64,000 nucleotides of DNA from contig NMRB01001028.1 in NCBI GenBank assembly GCA_002633025.1, forward strand, positions 52,423 to 116,422. Reading direction: 5' to 3'. The first letter of the stretch is position 1. The number at the start of each line of letters is the position of its first letter. Under the pieces are notes generated by a model. That model made no database searches. It was not told the DNA's origin and saw nothing but the letters and a program-made list of their open reading frames with translations. Of the stretch, positions 53,091-63,709 are shown one piece after another. This stretch comes from Notospermus geniculatus. Taxonomy: Eukaryota; Nemertea; Pilidiophora; Heteronemertea; Lineidae. Position numbers and translations under genes: made by a program.

Positions 53091-53450
53091 CGTACACGAT
53101 ACATTATTTTCGTACGAAATATTTCGTACGATTTCTGATCCAATTATTTTGGAAGGAAATATTTCGCATCCCGCCGTAGATGATACCGTTTATTTCCCAG
53201 GAAGTATTACGTTGCAGCGTAAAAGTTATTGTGTGTGACGAAAAATATGATTATTTTGTACGATTGACCTATTACATGCGGACAAAGGGGCACAAAGCGT
53301 CAGTTGTACAAATTATGTGCTACCACGGCGTACATGTATACGATAGGAATTATTCCCTATACCATTTTATTGTACAAGAAAAATAGGACAGAACCTATTT
53401 GTGGATTTTTTTCCTATACGACAAAAATGGGACGATGTTTCTCGTCATAC
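53091..53450. mobile_element. MITE family Q, copy 1
   Basis: AAGGCCACCGTACACGATAC opens it. GATAGGAATTATTCCCTATA and ATACGACAAAAATGGGACGA recur in reverse complement at 54955-55180. Confidence 0.7.
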
Positions 53451-53660
53451 ACGAGTGGTGTTTACACCTGAGGAAATTGCCGGACCTGACCCGGCTCTGA
53501 TCCGCCTTTTTTGCGTTTACACCTATGAAAATCGGATCCGGGTTAAAAATTGCCGGACTAAATTAGTTCGCTTTCGATCGGCGGGTCTGATCCGGGTTAT
53601 ACTTTAGCCCGGCAATTTCATAGGTGTGGACAGAAAAATGCCGGGCTAAAGCGTTTACTG
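53440..53660. mobile_element. GCCGGACC-type foldback element
   Basis: GTTTACACCTGAGGAAATTGCCGG pairs loosely with CCGGCAATTTCATAGGTGTGGAC; GATCCGGGTTA recurs in both arms. It appears to overlap the tip of family Q. Confidence 0.6.
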
Positions 53661-53795
53661 AGCCCACCGACAGTGTCGGTCTGCTAAAATTGAATGGGTG
53701 GTGTGTCTATTAATAGCATGGCCAGCGTTCAATATCGTAAGACGAATAATAGGTGTGGACAGAAAATTCAATGGATCCGGGTTAAATTCGAACCC

Positions 53796-53940
53796 GGGNA
53801 CATTTATGGGGTGTAAATCCAACCGTTCAAAAGTTAGCTGTACATCGTCCCCATTCTCCTGTACAAAGCTCAGTCGTTGCGTCAACTGACGTCCAATGAC
53901 AAAGCCAGTTCCCAAAATTCAAAACGCCCTAGCGGCTGTT
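53796..53940. mobile_element. Solo arm of family V
   Basis: GGTGTAAATCCAACCGTTCA, TAGCTGTACATCG and CCATTCTCCTGTACAAAG match one arm of the element at 47410-48040. An N lies at 53800. Confidence 0.75.
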
Positions 53941-54087
53941 GCGGGCAAAAGATTTTTTGGCAACATGACTTTTCTGAAAGCTGGGTCGCCAAGGGTCCTA
54001 AACCTGGGTTCAGATTTGCTCTAACATGATGTTTCCGCAGAACGACATAAGGACGTGGACTATACGGTAAAATTAATTCCTACAAAC

Positions 54088-54681
54088 TAGAAATTGACTT
54101 CTCAGTCAATTTGAAGACCGTCCTTGGATATTGGGAGAATGGACAAAGTTCACTGATAACTATGCTACGAAGATAGACGTTCAATAGACAGGATCAAGAG
54201 ATACTTTTAACATACAGAAAGATCTTTTTTTCACTATCAAATTGTACAAACTATAGATTTTTTAACCTCTTAAAGATGTATGACAAAATCCTCGTCACAT
54301 TATTTCCTTCCACAGTGCTGGATTAGGAGATATTGGTCATCACATGGCATGACATGGCCCCAACAGCCACCACCATTGACAGTGAAGCAGATTCTTAGTT
54401 CCTGCTGCTTAGCTCAGGGGGCAGCACAAGTCAGTTGCTACATGCATTGGTACATGCGATAGAACAATAAATTTCACCAAAATTTCAACTTCATTGTATT
54501 CGGATGACACCAAGTATCAATAGGGTTCTGTGTTATATGAATATCTGTCATTCCTGAAACTTTTGGCGCGATACATGACATACTTTTTGAGTTATCCTGA
54601 TGAAACCACAGACAGATTGGATGGAGAGAGAGAAATTCAGTAAAAACAATGAAGACCGCCCCATTGAGATGGGGCGGTCTT
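54088..54681. mobile_element. Element with AAGACCGCCC ends, copy 2
   Basis: This is the inverted counterpart of 9510-10019: CTAGAAATTGACTTCTCAGT with TTTGAAGACCG at the left, and a GAAGACCGCCCC/GGGGCGGTCTT hairpin at the right (54651-54681). Interior words such as GGGTTCTGTGTTATATGA differ modestly. Confidence 0.75.
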
Positions 54682-55180
54682 AAATATTTCGTAGGAGAAA
54701 AATGTACCGTGTACGGCGGCCTTTAGGCCCACATTTTTGCAATTCATGGTTTCCAGGACGTAACTTCCAAAAACTCCGCCATTGCTGACGTCGACATCAT
54801 GACGCAAAGCCGGGAGGGGCGATTCTGACGTCGTCCTGTGACACAAAGCGGGTGGGGGGAGACAAATGCACTCTGTTCAAGGTGCTTATACATTGTCAAA
54901 ATTTTGCAGCAAGAACTTGAAGCAATTCCTTGCCGCAAGTTTCTGTTCTATTTTAAGGCCGCCGTACACGATATATTTTTTCCTACGAAATATTTTGTAT
55001 GACGGGAAACATCGTCCCATTTTTGTCGTATACATGTAGGAAAAAATCAATAAATAGGATCTATCCTATTTTTTTGTACAATAAAATGCTATAGGGAATA
55101 ATTCCTATCGTGTACGCTGTGGTAGCAGATTATTGTACAATTTATGCTACGCTGCAACGTAATATTTCATAGGAAATACT
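54682..55180. mobile_element. MITE family Q copy 2 and flank
   Basis: From about 54955, AAGGCCGCCGTACACGATAT opens a copy whose interior GGGAATAATTCCTATCGTG is the complement of 53340-53360. The region before it (54682-54954) has no recognised feature. Confidence 0.65.
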
Positions 55181-55640
55181 ATAAATTCCCACTTGAAAAT
55201 GCAGCAGAAGCACATGGTAGCCACGTGGTTTGACCATGCGACTTGGTAGCCTGTAGCTAGGCCTACATGTAACCAGCACATTATCACTTCCCAGTTTGAT
55301 TGGCTGAGGGACAAAATTGCTAGAGCAAAGTTTATGATGAACTTGCCAGAAAATAGACCGTCTGGCTAATATTCTGTCAACTTCTCACGGAGCACGTTTT
55401 GAGCAAGAAGTGGAAACTGCCGCAATATCTTGGTCGTGTGAAAGCACCTTTATACATGTACGTCATCCTACGCCGCCAAGGCGGGGAGGGGGCAAAACGT
55501 GAAAGAACGATGTTGCGTCGTGGGTACGATATTGAATAGGGCAGTGTGAAACCCACGAATTAGGCCTATTCTTCCTGCAATGTTTGATGCTGCCTACTTT
55601 GAACCGATGTTGTAAAACATTTGCATATCGCTAGGCCTAC
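55181..55640. other. Presumed intron 3' of the GON exon
   Basis: For the minus-strand gene this is sequence beyond the donor at 55640. I could not recognise the next exon. Confidence 0.4.
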
Positions 55641-56162
55641 CTTTGGATTTATTTTCAGTCTGGTGTACGTCGTCTTCTCGTTAACTGTACAACATCTTTG
55701 TTGCCACCTCCTCCTTCGGTACTGTCCAACTTTCGAATAGTTTTCTTCCTGCAACGTGACGTACTCTGAACCCTTGTCGTGTGAGTTTTCAAAGTAACAG
55801 TAAATACGTGCGGCAGTTCTATCCTGCTCAGCCAGAAATAATTTATACTCGCCGGTAACAGCGGCACCTTTCCTATACAGGTCATGACATGTTTTAAGTT
55901 TAAGTTGGTAAAACTTGTTGTTGAGAAGAGACCCAATACTCACGATACTCGTCTGTGATTGATCAGAGTTTGGTACATAAAACGCACATGATTTGTTGTG
56001 GATGAATACAATGCATCCAATTAAAATAGAACAAAATACGCTGCATTCTATGACGTCACCAACTGATTTATAATAACCAATAAGTTGTGGCATATTGGGT
56101 GCGCGGTCCTTGTAAAATGTGAAAGACATGTACTCCATTTGTAGCTTCCCGATTTCTTTCAT
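55641..56162 (-). CDS. PAN-like plus GON-like exon, partial gene
   Basis: From the ATG at 56162 an open frame runs 174 residues to INPK and a donor CCAAAG/GTAGGC. Residues about 12-88 are PAN/apple-like: VGDVIECSVFCSILIGC, then NKSCAFYVPN. Residues about 92-174 resemble a GON domain, the C-terminal module of ADAMTS9/GON-1-type proteases: CHDLYRKGAAVTGEYKLFL, ARIYCYFENS, EYVTLQEENYSKV and, just before the donor, YTRLKINPK. GON domains continue past this point, so at least one further exon is expected below 55640. No protease domain or signal peptide is visible. A secreted or surface protein of unknown role is likely. The true 5' boundary is uncertain, since an upstream acceptor was not clear. 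The PAN-like exon at 21199-21427 is on the other strand. Confidence 0.55.
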
Positions 56163-56364
56163 GAGACTTGTAGGTGTGATTCCATGAACAGAATGTTCCG
56201 ACGCTTTAATTAACTACAAAAGTTTCAAGCGTCAGAAAGCACTGTGTTCTCACATCGTTCTGACTCATTTGTTAGGAAAACTAGTGTCCAAAGGCGCCTC
56301 TCCACCTGAGAGTTTTCTCGCAGAAGTTGGCTCACAATGGGCAATTCACCATTATTTGTTTCCT
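56163..56364. other. No feature seen
   Basis: Spacer upstream of the GON-containing exon; no signal peptide exon was recognised. Confidence 0.35.
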
Positions 56365-56691
56365 CAGGCTTCCGTTCCAAAGAGTTCACGTTTTCACGGT
56401 TTTTGCACGTTTCACGCGTGAATTGTCATGTTTCACGGGTGAACCCAAGATTGGGCAATGTATTTCTTATGATGCGGGTTCCATAGACGTCATTTTTCTA
56501 CCTTCGGACAAGTACGATTCATTTCAGGCGTGAATACTAGTAAATGAAAATCACCCCGATACTCGAGGAATGAACATGCTCATTCTTTTGGGCGTGAATT
56601 CTGTGGAACCAACCCTCTAAATGAAAGATCGTGAAAAATGAAACGGGAAAAGTGAAAAGTGAAAACGTTAACTCTATGGAACGGGAGCCTC
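56365..56691. mobile_element. TIR element with AGGCTTCCGTTCC ends
   Basis: AGGCTTCCGTTCCAAAGAGTT with CACGTTTTCAC at the left pairs with GTGAAAACGTTAACTCTATG and GGAACGGGAGCCT at the right. Inside, TTTCACGCGTGAATTG and GGCGTGAATT words repeat. It is non-coding. Confidence 0.8.
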
Positions 56692-58784
56692 ACAGCTTAC
56701 GCTGCAAGACCAATGACACAAACAACGATTCGCAATTGAGTTGCCCATAGAGAGCCAACTTGCGCAAGAAAACTGTCATGTGGAAAGCCACCTTTACGCG
56801 TGGCGCACACCTGAGACTCAAATCATGTGACCACCAACGAGACTTGCGACCACGATGTCGCAGGCCACCATCCGGTGCGAGGTCGCTCGCACAACTTGCG
56901 ACCATTTTAGTGAACCATCCGCAAACGACAGACGACTTCCGGGAACTTTACTGAGGGACCACATTTGTCGTTGTTGAGACAGGATAAAAGCGGGTCGGAG
57001 AAACACGATGAAATTTACAAGTCGGACGTCATTCGGACGTTTCGCTATTTGGCCCGTGCAGGCCTTTCTAACAAAGACAGCGGTCTGACAGTTCTCTACC
57101 ATATGACGTCAGAAGCTTAATACCAGTCATACTCCACGCAGCGTTGAATTTTTTTTGATAATTTGACGAAAATTTTAACACTGCCATCGATGCTAGATCG
57201 CCATCTTGAAATCCTGACGTCATCGTCGGCAGGCTGGTCTATCACGTGACGCGAACTTCTTTTTTCAAAATGGTATTATTTGCAGAAAACAGTACTTATA
57301 TTGTCGAAAATGAAACAGAATAACTTTATTATTACTTTATATCTACCCCAGCGTTGTTTGTATCACTCTACACCTTTATACACCTGTCTTCAACGATCTA
57401 CATGTATATTGTAAGCGTAGGAAACGAGTGATGGGTGACCGCTTCACAAACAGAAGAATTTCTTCTGTTCACTCCGCGTGCGCACTACTTTTCAAGATGG
57501 AAACCTACCACCGACACTAGTGGTGATATAATTGACGTCATTGCACATATCGCCACCTAGCGTCAAGTTTGAATACCAGTCAATGGCCGCTGGCATCTGA
57601 ACTCATGGGCACAAAAGTTCATGGGCGGCTCATGGCACAAAATTTAAGGTAGAGTATTTCTGTGAGGACGTGTTTGGTAATGTTATGTCATGCTTGGACA
57701 ATGAATGGCCACGACATCATGTGAGAACTAGTAGGCCACGATCTTGGAAAGGCATGTTTGCATGTGCATCATCGTCCTTTGCAAACTGACGTACCGGTAC
57801 CAACAATGACGCTGGTTCAGATTGGCAGATCGTCTGTTATTGGTCCAGCAAGGGAGTACGTTGCATGTTGTCATATAGTCTAGAGACTGTACTGTCCCAA
57901 AATTTTGGAGCAAACTATATATACACGGAAACGAACTTGCAAACCTGTCTTTGTAAAATGTTGGACTTAAAAATATTGGCTGTTGAGTATCCTGTTAATG
58001 ACATAAAGTCTCCTTAGTTACTCAGTTACTCTTAGTGAACCTCAGCCCCCCCCCCCTGGCCGATCGTACCACGTTTATGCCTATCATTGTAAGGATACGT
58101 AAAACAAATAAGTCCAGCCAGACAAGACAACAGACGAATTATAAAGATGAAGACAAATAAAATAAACAATCATATTCCGATCGTGTGACTGAATGACTTT
58201 TTCAAATGTACATATACACATTCCTTGAGATCCTACCACTGACCTGATGCAAAAAGTAGTGGCCACTTGAAGTCAACGAATGGGTGGAACTCGTAAAAGT
58301 CAGACTGAGGGATTATTACATGTGCATGTGCTCTCCATCCTCGATTCATAATTTTTCATCAAAGTTTATGAATATACTTACATGTGGGCCCATGTATCTC
58401 AGCCTGATGAATCTGTATTTTTTTTAAAAATCGCTGAGTACAGCCGGCATTACGCACTATAAACAGATAACGACTACAAGTTGGTTATCGTTAACCGTTT
58501 TATTTTGCTATAACGCCAACGGTCTTCTACCAGATTCCATTTTCGCTGCATGACCATTGCTCGTTCTATGTTTTATTTCTATAATGAAATGAGCAAAACC
58601 AATCGCTAAATCGTCTGTAGCAAATAGAATTGATTGGTGCAGACATTTCTTTCATTTTATACGGGCGGATTGTAACAAAACAACGATTTTCTAAAGAATG
58701 TATCAACTGCATATTGTGGCAGGAACCGCTGAAAGAAAGTCAGATGGTGACAGACATCGATTCTATTCAGACGATAGTGAATGA
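56692..58784. other. No gene seen; dispersed repeat at 57600-57710
   Basis: Near 57600-57710, TCATGGGCACAAAAGTTCAT and GTTTGGTAATGTTATGTCATG (20-base core) match 39238-39345. Short frames elsewhere carry no domain. A run of C lies near 58047-58056. Confidence 0.45.
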
Positions 58785-58955
58785 AACAGGGGCGGATCCA
58801 GGGTTTGGTGAAAGAGTAGAGGCGCACTGTGCTAGAAACATTGAAATTTGCGGTGAATTTCAATGATTTGCTCCAAATTTCAGAATTTCACGGTCGATTT
58901 TACAGATTTGTTGGACGAAAGACGTGCGCCCCCCCCCCCGGATCCGCGCCTGTGA
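58785..58955. mobile_element. Short TIR element, hAT-like ends
   Basis: CAGGGGCGGATCCAGGGT at the left and CCCGGATCCGCGCCTG at the right are inverted ends of the CAGGGGCGGATCC type common in hAT elements. GTGAAACA occurs on both sides, consistent with an 8-bp duplication. The same tip is truncated at 45081. Confidence 0.7.
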
Positions 58956-59351
58956 AACACATTTAAGCACAACTGTCATAAAAATGCAAATGTGAAAATG
59001 TGCAGTGTTCCTTCAAGTGTACATGCAAGGAGTCCTCAGCACTGACGTAAATACTTGTAAATACTAGTTGATTTATAAAAATGTAGTTTGTTTACTTGCT
59101 AGTAGTGTCTCGCGAGACACACTGACAGGTGGCTGGGGCGTCTGTTACATAGGAGCTCATTGTTCACTCGTCATTTGTGATTTGGCACGAAGAATGAAGA
59201 GTACTTTCTTCATTCACATAAGCATACATTATTTTTCGTATTTTGAGTTTAAATGGAAAACGAGGGGTGAAAAATGATAAGCGAGTACTTCATTCCTGAT
59301 GTAATAACAGTAGCCGATAAACGAACAAAGACGCTAATTCAACATAATAGC
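58956..59351. repeat. Decayed foldback near 59155-59290
   Basis: CACTCGTCATTTGTGATTTG and AAAATGATAAGCGAGTAC are near-complementary tips; the first matches sequence beside the helicase fragment at 44070-44095. Confidence 0.5.
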
Positions 59352-59682
59352 TATTTTTACACCTGTTGAAAATACCCGTGTTTTTGCAGACCCGTGTCAA
59401 ACCCGTGTGTACGAAAATGCCGGCGAGAAGTCACGCTACTACATTGTAGTTAGATAGCCCGGCGACAGTTGCGCTGAATGCATTGACTCTTCGGTCATTT
59501 CTGCATTGTCCACATTGTTGGAGGCGCGAAAACGACGTCACTTAATGGCTGCGCCATCTGTAGCCATGCGAAGAACTAACGTAAACACGGGAATTTCGAA
59601 AATCACGGCGAGCTTGCCGTGTCTCAAAAACCCGTGTTTTTCAGACACGGGTTTCTCGAAGCCCGGCAATTCACAGGTAAAG
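59352..59682. mobile_element. Foldback element rich in ACCCGTGT
   Basis: TTTTTACACCTGTTGAAAAT and ACCCGTGTTTTTGCAGACCC on the left pair with AAAACCCGTGTTTTTCAGAC and CCGGCAATTCACAGGT on the right. It resembles the element at 53440-53660 in layout. Confidence 0.6.
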
Positions 59683-59927
59683 CCCCAGTCACATATCCAC
59701 TCCGGGGCCCGTACGGCGAGTAAAAACAGACATTTTGGCCAATTTCTACGGTGCCCAGTTTGATCCAGTCTAATTTCCACTTATCCATTGAGGCGATTTC
59801 GGCATAATTCACCTTTAGATCCGTGTTTCAGTCTCTAAAATCCACTGCAAGCCGCTGGGTGGGGAAAATCGTACGGGGCCCGGTGGATTTGTGACCTGGG
59901 CTTAATTCACAGCCTTATATTAGGGAG

Positions 59928-60046
59928 GCTTCGCAAGCGCCCGCTTAGGCCCTACGACGACGTTTATCTATTGTGTGGGTATACCCAAACAATAGATACG
60001 GTAAACGTCGTCGTGTGGCCTAAGCGGGCGCTTGCGAAACCTCCCT
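59928..60046. mobile_element. Palindromic MITE family P, copy 2
   Basis: GGAGGCTTCGCAAGCGCCCG pairs with CGGGCGCTTGCGAAACCTCC, and ACGACGACGTTTATCTATTG with the complement interrupted by ACGG. Flanking bases TTAG/TTAT may be the target. Confidence 0.85.
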
Positions 60047-61025
60047 ATTATGTTAGGGATGACGACCTCTAAAAGGGAACCATGCTTCATGTATAGTTTA
60101 CTTCGTATTTCGTACATCGAGTTTCGTATTTTCGTTTTTTGAATTTCCTTCTTCGTATTTCATTTTCCGAATGGGGAGCACCATTTGGTCACATGACTTA
60201 TAGAGCAGACCTGACACCTATAGAGGCTCATTGTTCGATGGATGCGGTTCACCAAGCACGGCCAACCACACCATGAATCGTCATGAATAATCGTACACTC
60301 GGCCCCAGTGTGTATCCGACGTCCCGGTCTCCTACACACTGGCACTTTTGGGGCTCAAAAGCCGTGAACACCACTAGATGGCACTCCATTGGGCTCCAGC
60401 CAATCACCACGCTTTCTCACTCATAATTCCCTCGGAAATTACTTCCAGGAAAAACCCAACCTCGTCCTCAGGGGTATAGTTCGCTCAGATAACCGTGTAC
60501 CACTCGCCATATTATCCACCTGGGAATGAGGTTAAGAAAACCGAAGGACCCGTGCTGCCATCACGCGGTCGTCACGACTGTTAATCTCTAAAAGAGCCAG
60601 ACGCGGAGTGTGATTTACCGAAGGGTGAGCCCGTAGCGTCTGGCCAAGCGAGACTAGAATAATCGATGGCATCTGTGTACTATCAGTTCAAACCCACGCG
60701 TATATTCTCGCGTGGTCTGCGTGATCGGTGTTCCCTATTGTGACATCGCCTCTTGTATCTCGTATTTCATATTTGTAACTTTAGATACGGATGAATGTTC
60801 GACACTGGTATCCAAACCCGTCCACGACTGCCGAAAAGATGCCATATGTGCAGATACTGACGGATCCTTCATTCACCTGCAAGTGCAATGACGTTTTCAA
60901 TGGAGAGGGGAAAACATGCACATGTATGCTGTGCGATATTAAGACGGCTTTGTGTGTAATATGTATATGTATGTTTGGTGGAAATTAAATACTTGAATGA
61001 GCAGTCAGCAACTTTACCTGCCTGC
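60047..61025. other. No gene seen
   Basis: An open frame at 60791-60988 carries cysteines (FTCKCNDVFNGEGKTCTCML) that recall an EGF-like module, but it has no splice acceptor that I trust and a tract of hydrophobics follows. Nothing else is supported. Confidence 0.35.
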
Positions 61026-61184
61026 TAAAGCCGCCCATAAACGGCGCAATATTATTGCACAATATGGTGCCCAAATGGGTGGTCGTGTGCTTTTCGCATG
61101 ATGGGTAGAAGAAAGATTGGCAATAATATTGCCCATTGTGATCCTCATATTGTGCAATAATATTGATCGTGTATGGGCCGCTTA
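61026..61184. mobile_element. MITE with CAATATTATTGCACAATAT core
   Basis: AAAGCCGCCCATAAACGG pairs with GTGTATGGGCCGCTT, and GCAATATTATTGCACAATAT with ATATTGTGCAATAATATT. It is non-coding. Confidence 0.8.
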
Positions 61185-61189
61185 AGAAG

Positions 61190-61905
61190 GCATACTTCTC
61201 AATATCAGGACACGCATGTTTAAGGGGGCGGTAGCCATAAGCACGACCGTTTGAACGTAGTGCTTCGTGTGCATGTCTTTCTCGTGTAGCGTGATGACCA
61301 TACATGGCAAACGTTGTGGTTAGTTTGCGGTTTGAGGCCGAAAAACGCGAGCACTGAATTAGAAGTACACAAACAAGTATTCTCCCCGCAGGTTCAACCT
61401 TGATTAGGTAAGAAGTAACGCTAATAAGTTATAGAATCATTTTTTTGATCCATCGAGAATAAACGGTGATTTTGACTTAAAACCTGTTTTCAATAGAAAT
61501 TTATTCCTCTTTTGGCATTGTTCGCCCTTTATAATTTTTGTGAATGGGAGGTACGTTGTATTGTATTTCATTTTGTAGGTGTACTCGAAACTGGAGGCGT
61601 TCATTAGAAATGTTGGCAAAGAGATTCTTCATGAAACAATCGACATTAACTTAGTGAGATATCCCTATACTAAGTTATAGAATGTTTTTTTAAGATAGTA
61701 ATTTACAGCGAAAAACAACGGCATGAAACTTTGATGTGGGCGTCCACATGGATTTACGGCCTATTGTAAGTTCATGCTAAATAGGTATAAAGAGGAAGGG
61801 CCTAGCGCCTTATTTCCAGTTGTTACCGCTTGGTGTCAGCAGCGCATGGGACCTCACAGCTCATTAAATTTGAGAATAATATCCTCTTTAACAGCCGTGT
61901 AAGGA
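61190..61905. repeat. Interspersed repeat W, inverted copy
   Basis: ACGACCGTTTGAACGTAGTG, GCATGTCTTTCTCGTGTAG, GGCATGAAACTTTGATGTGG and GGTGTCAGCAGCGCATGGGA are complements of phrases at 28860-29480. Only one copy of the 220-bp unit is present here. Confidence 0.8.
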
Positions 61906-63055
61906 AGCGCACTGCAAATGGCGACTGAAAACAATTCATATTTTCTTCAAGCAAAAAGGTAGCATCGATTTCATGTATTTCTATGAAATTGCTACTCTTG
62001 TTCTACACATCTGAATTGTAAACGATGTGCTTTCATCTTTCATTAATCAGCTAATTAAGCAAACAATGAGACCCCCCATTTGACTTTTTCGTCATAGATT
62101 TCTCGGCAACAACGCGACTGGGACCTGGCGTTTTATCACCAAATGTTGGGGAATACATATGTGCAGGTGCCGACGTTGAGATAATTTGCAAATTCTAATT
62201 CTTAGTAATGATAATTATGTAATTTGTGCCAAAAATTGGTCAAAAATGAACTTTTTGAATATCTCCCGAATCCTGTTGAATAGTGAAAAAATCTCAACGT
62301 CGCGCCCTGCGCACAAATATACTACTGCCAAATGAAAAGAAACCACTGAAGTGCGATGCCTGATGGACGAGAAAAGTCTTCCCAAAATTTTCATATTTTG
62401 GCCTAAACACGCCTACGCTTTTCGAAATACGCGAGCTATTAAAGTAACCTCCTTATTGTCATTAAAATAGACCTATGCGCACGGACGCACCGGGTGTACA
62501 AAAGCATTGTGCTGGACAATATTTTTGAAAGAGTGTAGGTTTTGGCAACGAACCATGATCAGCTTGTCCTTGACGCATAATTTTATTAACAATACATGAT
62601 TATTCATAAATAAGACGGTTCAACCTTCGACCGCCGCACTAAAACGGCGCTTTATGTTTCCATTACCGCCCCCTTAAAGGGAATTGATATCGAAAAAATT
62701 TGATTTAGAAATAGAATTTGGAAGGGGACAAATTTTCGGGAGAAAATGTAAACAAACTTCTCCAGAATGTCACCAAAGAAGTGTTCGTGCATTCTGATTG
62801 GCTGAAATTTTGTGTTTACAAACACCAACCAAATGTAAATAAAATCCGCTATCAATTCGCTTTAATCTCAGATTCGACCAAAACACCAACATCCATCAGC
62901 TCAACAATGTGTCCTCCGAGACCATTCACCAGAGTGTCGTGACAGGCTCACCAGTAAAATGAGGTGGGCACCGACTTTCAAAACCAGCTTCTTCAAGGCT
63001 TGACACTTCTCAAGACACTTATCGTCTCCACTCTCCTTTGCTTGACGATCCAACG
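61906..63055. other. No gene seen
   Basis: AT-leaning sequence with short frames and no resolved repeats or exons. Confidence 0.4.
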
Positions 63056-63140
63056 TATTTCCCTTTAGCTGTTTCACTCGCACCCGCGCCCGCCTCCTAA
63101 TCTGCGCCCGCAAAAGCCTCGTGGAAACGCGGTGTAACAC
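63056..63140. repeat. Half of the 3814-type GC-rich MITE
   Basis: TTTCACTCGCACCCGCGCCC and AAAAGCCTCGTGGAAACGCG match one arm of the element at 3814-3956. The partner arm is absent. Confidence 0.6.
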
Positions 63141-63375
63141 GAAATGATCGACGGGATTGCTTTTTGTCAGGACACTGGTCTGTTTGCGCTGTCTGTTTCG
63201 CCATGTTGCACAACATCTAAGGTGTCAAGTCTGATTAAACTACGACTGGCTATTATTTACAATGTACTTAGATGCCGTATGTTTCAGCCGAGAGACCGAA
63301 AATGGTATCACCAGTCCAACCACATCCAGCGTCACATATCTACATCAGCAGGGAATGAATATCATTGTCTCTCTT

Positions 63376-63709
63376 TCAAAGGAGCTTTTCCCAGAGACTA
63401 TCGTGCAGATATTTGTGCAGATATGCAGATTTGTGCAGATGTGCAGATATTTTCTCATCAAAGAACTCCTTTATCATTTCACAACTCTGAACAGTATTGC
63501 TATGGTCGGACTCCATCTTTGCCACGCGTTGTTTGACCTCGGATAATTCGTTTGCAGTGGTCGTAACGTTTAAACTCAATTCCAAGTGCAGTTTGGCGAA
63601 ACATGAGCTAATAGGCCTAAATGTCGGTGAAGTCATTGCATTGATAAAGCGCCTCTAATTCTATCTCAGCAGATTTCTGAGCCTTTATGTCTTGAAGTGT
63701 ACGAGGCAT
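63376..63709 (-). pseudogene. Possible LINE ORF1 start, frameshifted
   Basis: An ATG at 63709 opens MPRTLQDIKAQKSAEIELEA and stops at 63617-63619. After a shift of frame at the inserted-looking TTAGGCCTATTAGC, another frame reads LELSLNVTTTANELSEVKQR followed by VAKMESDHSNTV and MIKEFFDEKIS. The heptad-like hydrophobic spacing predicts a coiled coil like that of non-LTR retrotransposon ORF1 proteins, which would then be continued beyond 63376. A simple GTGCAGAT repeat follows (63402-63450). It could instead be part of a host coiled-coil gene. Confidence 0.35.

Noticed and set aside
60791-60988. EGF-like exon
   Set aside because: Some cysteines fit, but spacing is incomplete and no trusted splice acceptor precedes it.
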